Source: CAYHGV01 sp964356135
GTDB lineage: Bacteria > Hydrothermota > Tepidihabitantia > CAYHGV01
DNA length: 21,851 nt
Reading direction: 5' to 3'
Assembly (NCBI GenBank): GCA_964356135.1
Contig: CAYHGV010000049.1
Location: forward strand, 1-21,851
This document shows, piece after piece, positions 21,821 through 21,851 of this stretch; the stretch's first letter is position 1; every line of letters begins with the position of its first letter. The notes under the pieces were generated by a model, which made no database searches, was not told the origin of the DNA, and worked only from the letters and a program-made list of their open reading frames with translations. The translations under genes were made by a program, and so were the position numbers.

Positions 21821-21851
21821 AATTATCTCTCATGCTGAGATCCTGGTTTTC

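Noticed and set aside
21825..21851. Terminator after the sigma-54 activator (ATCTC-N7-GAGAT then TTTT)
   Set aside because: The stem is only five AT-rich pairs and the window ends there.

Overview
The window looks like a contig piece from an uncultured, probably anaerobic or microaerophilic bacterium. The supports are a rubredoxin, a ferritin-like diiron protein, an NADH:rubredoxin-type flavoprotein, lipoate genes, a sigma-54 activator, clear TTGACA-type promoters and strong AAGGAGG ribosome sites. No rRNA, tRNA, tRNA-like or CRISPR feature was seen, and the phylum cannot be fixed from the sequence alone.

Layout. (1) 1-5119: an AT-rich defence block with the C-terminal part of an OLD-family TOPRIM nuclease, a large single-chain restriction-modification (type IIG-like) protein whose C-terminus appears frameshifted, and a small membrane/zinc-ribbon protein. 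(2) 5120-5495: a gene-free leader with two near-identical sigma-70-type promoters in a duplicated ~54-bp unit. (3) 5496-7829: a 204-aa protein of unknown function, an AAA+ ATPase and a 47-aa Tat-signal mini-protein. (4) 7855-9740: an inserted toxin-antitoxin island (hicB-hicA, a truncated abiEii, an intact abiEi with its operator) bracketed by two 210-bp direct repeats. Each repeat carries the Tat mini-gene and the start of the next gene. (5) 9936-11855: an SPFH/band-7 membrane protein, rubredoxin and a nitroreductase. (6) 12291-19038: endonuclease III, a ferritin-like protein, a NicO/RcnA-like metal exporter, dihydrolipoamide dehydrogenase, LipB, LipA and a rubredoxin-reductase-like flavoprotein. 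(7) 19426-21820: a metallophosphoesterase and a GAF-AAA-Fis sigma-54 activator with an altered Walker B motif.

How the genes fit together. The window holds a lipoate/2-oxoacid-dehydrogenase set (lpd, lipB, lipA) and an oxygen/peroxide-defence set (rubredoxin, diiron ferritin-like protein, NROR-like flavoprotein, nitroreductase). An AAA+/SPFH pair was probably contiguous before the TA island separated them.

The most unusual features are two. The first is the 210-bp duplication around the TA island. The second is a family of CCAC(A/G)GA...ACACGGATA intergenic repeats and hairpins that fills nearly every gap from 9.5 to 19.4 kb. These repeats abut start codons that lack a Shine-Dalgarno sequence, and in two cases they supply the stop codon.
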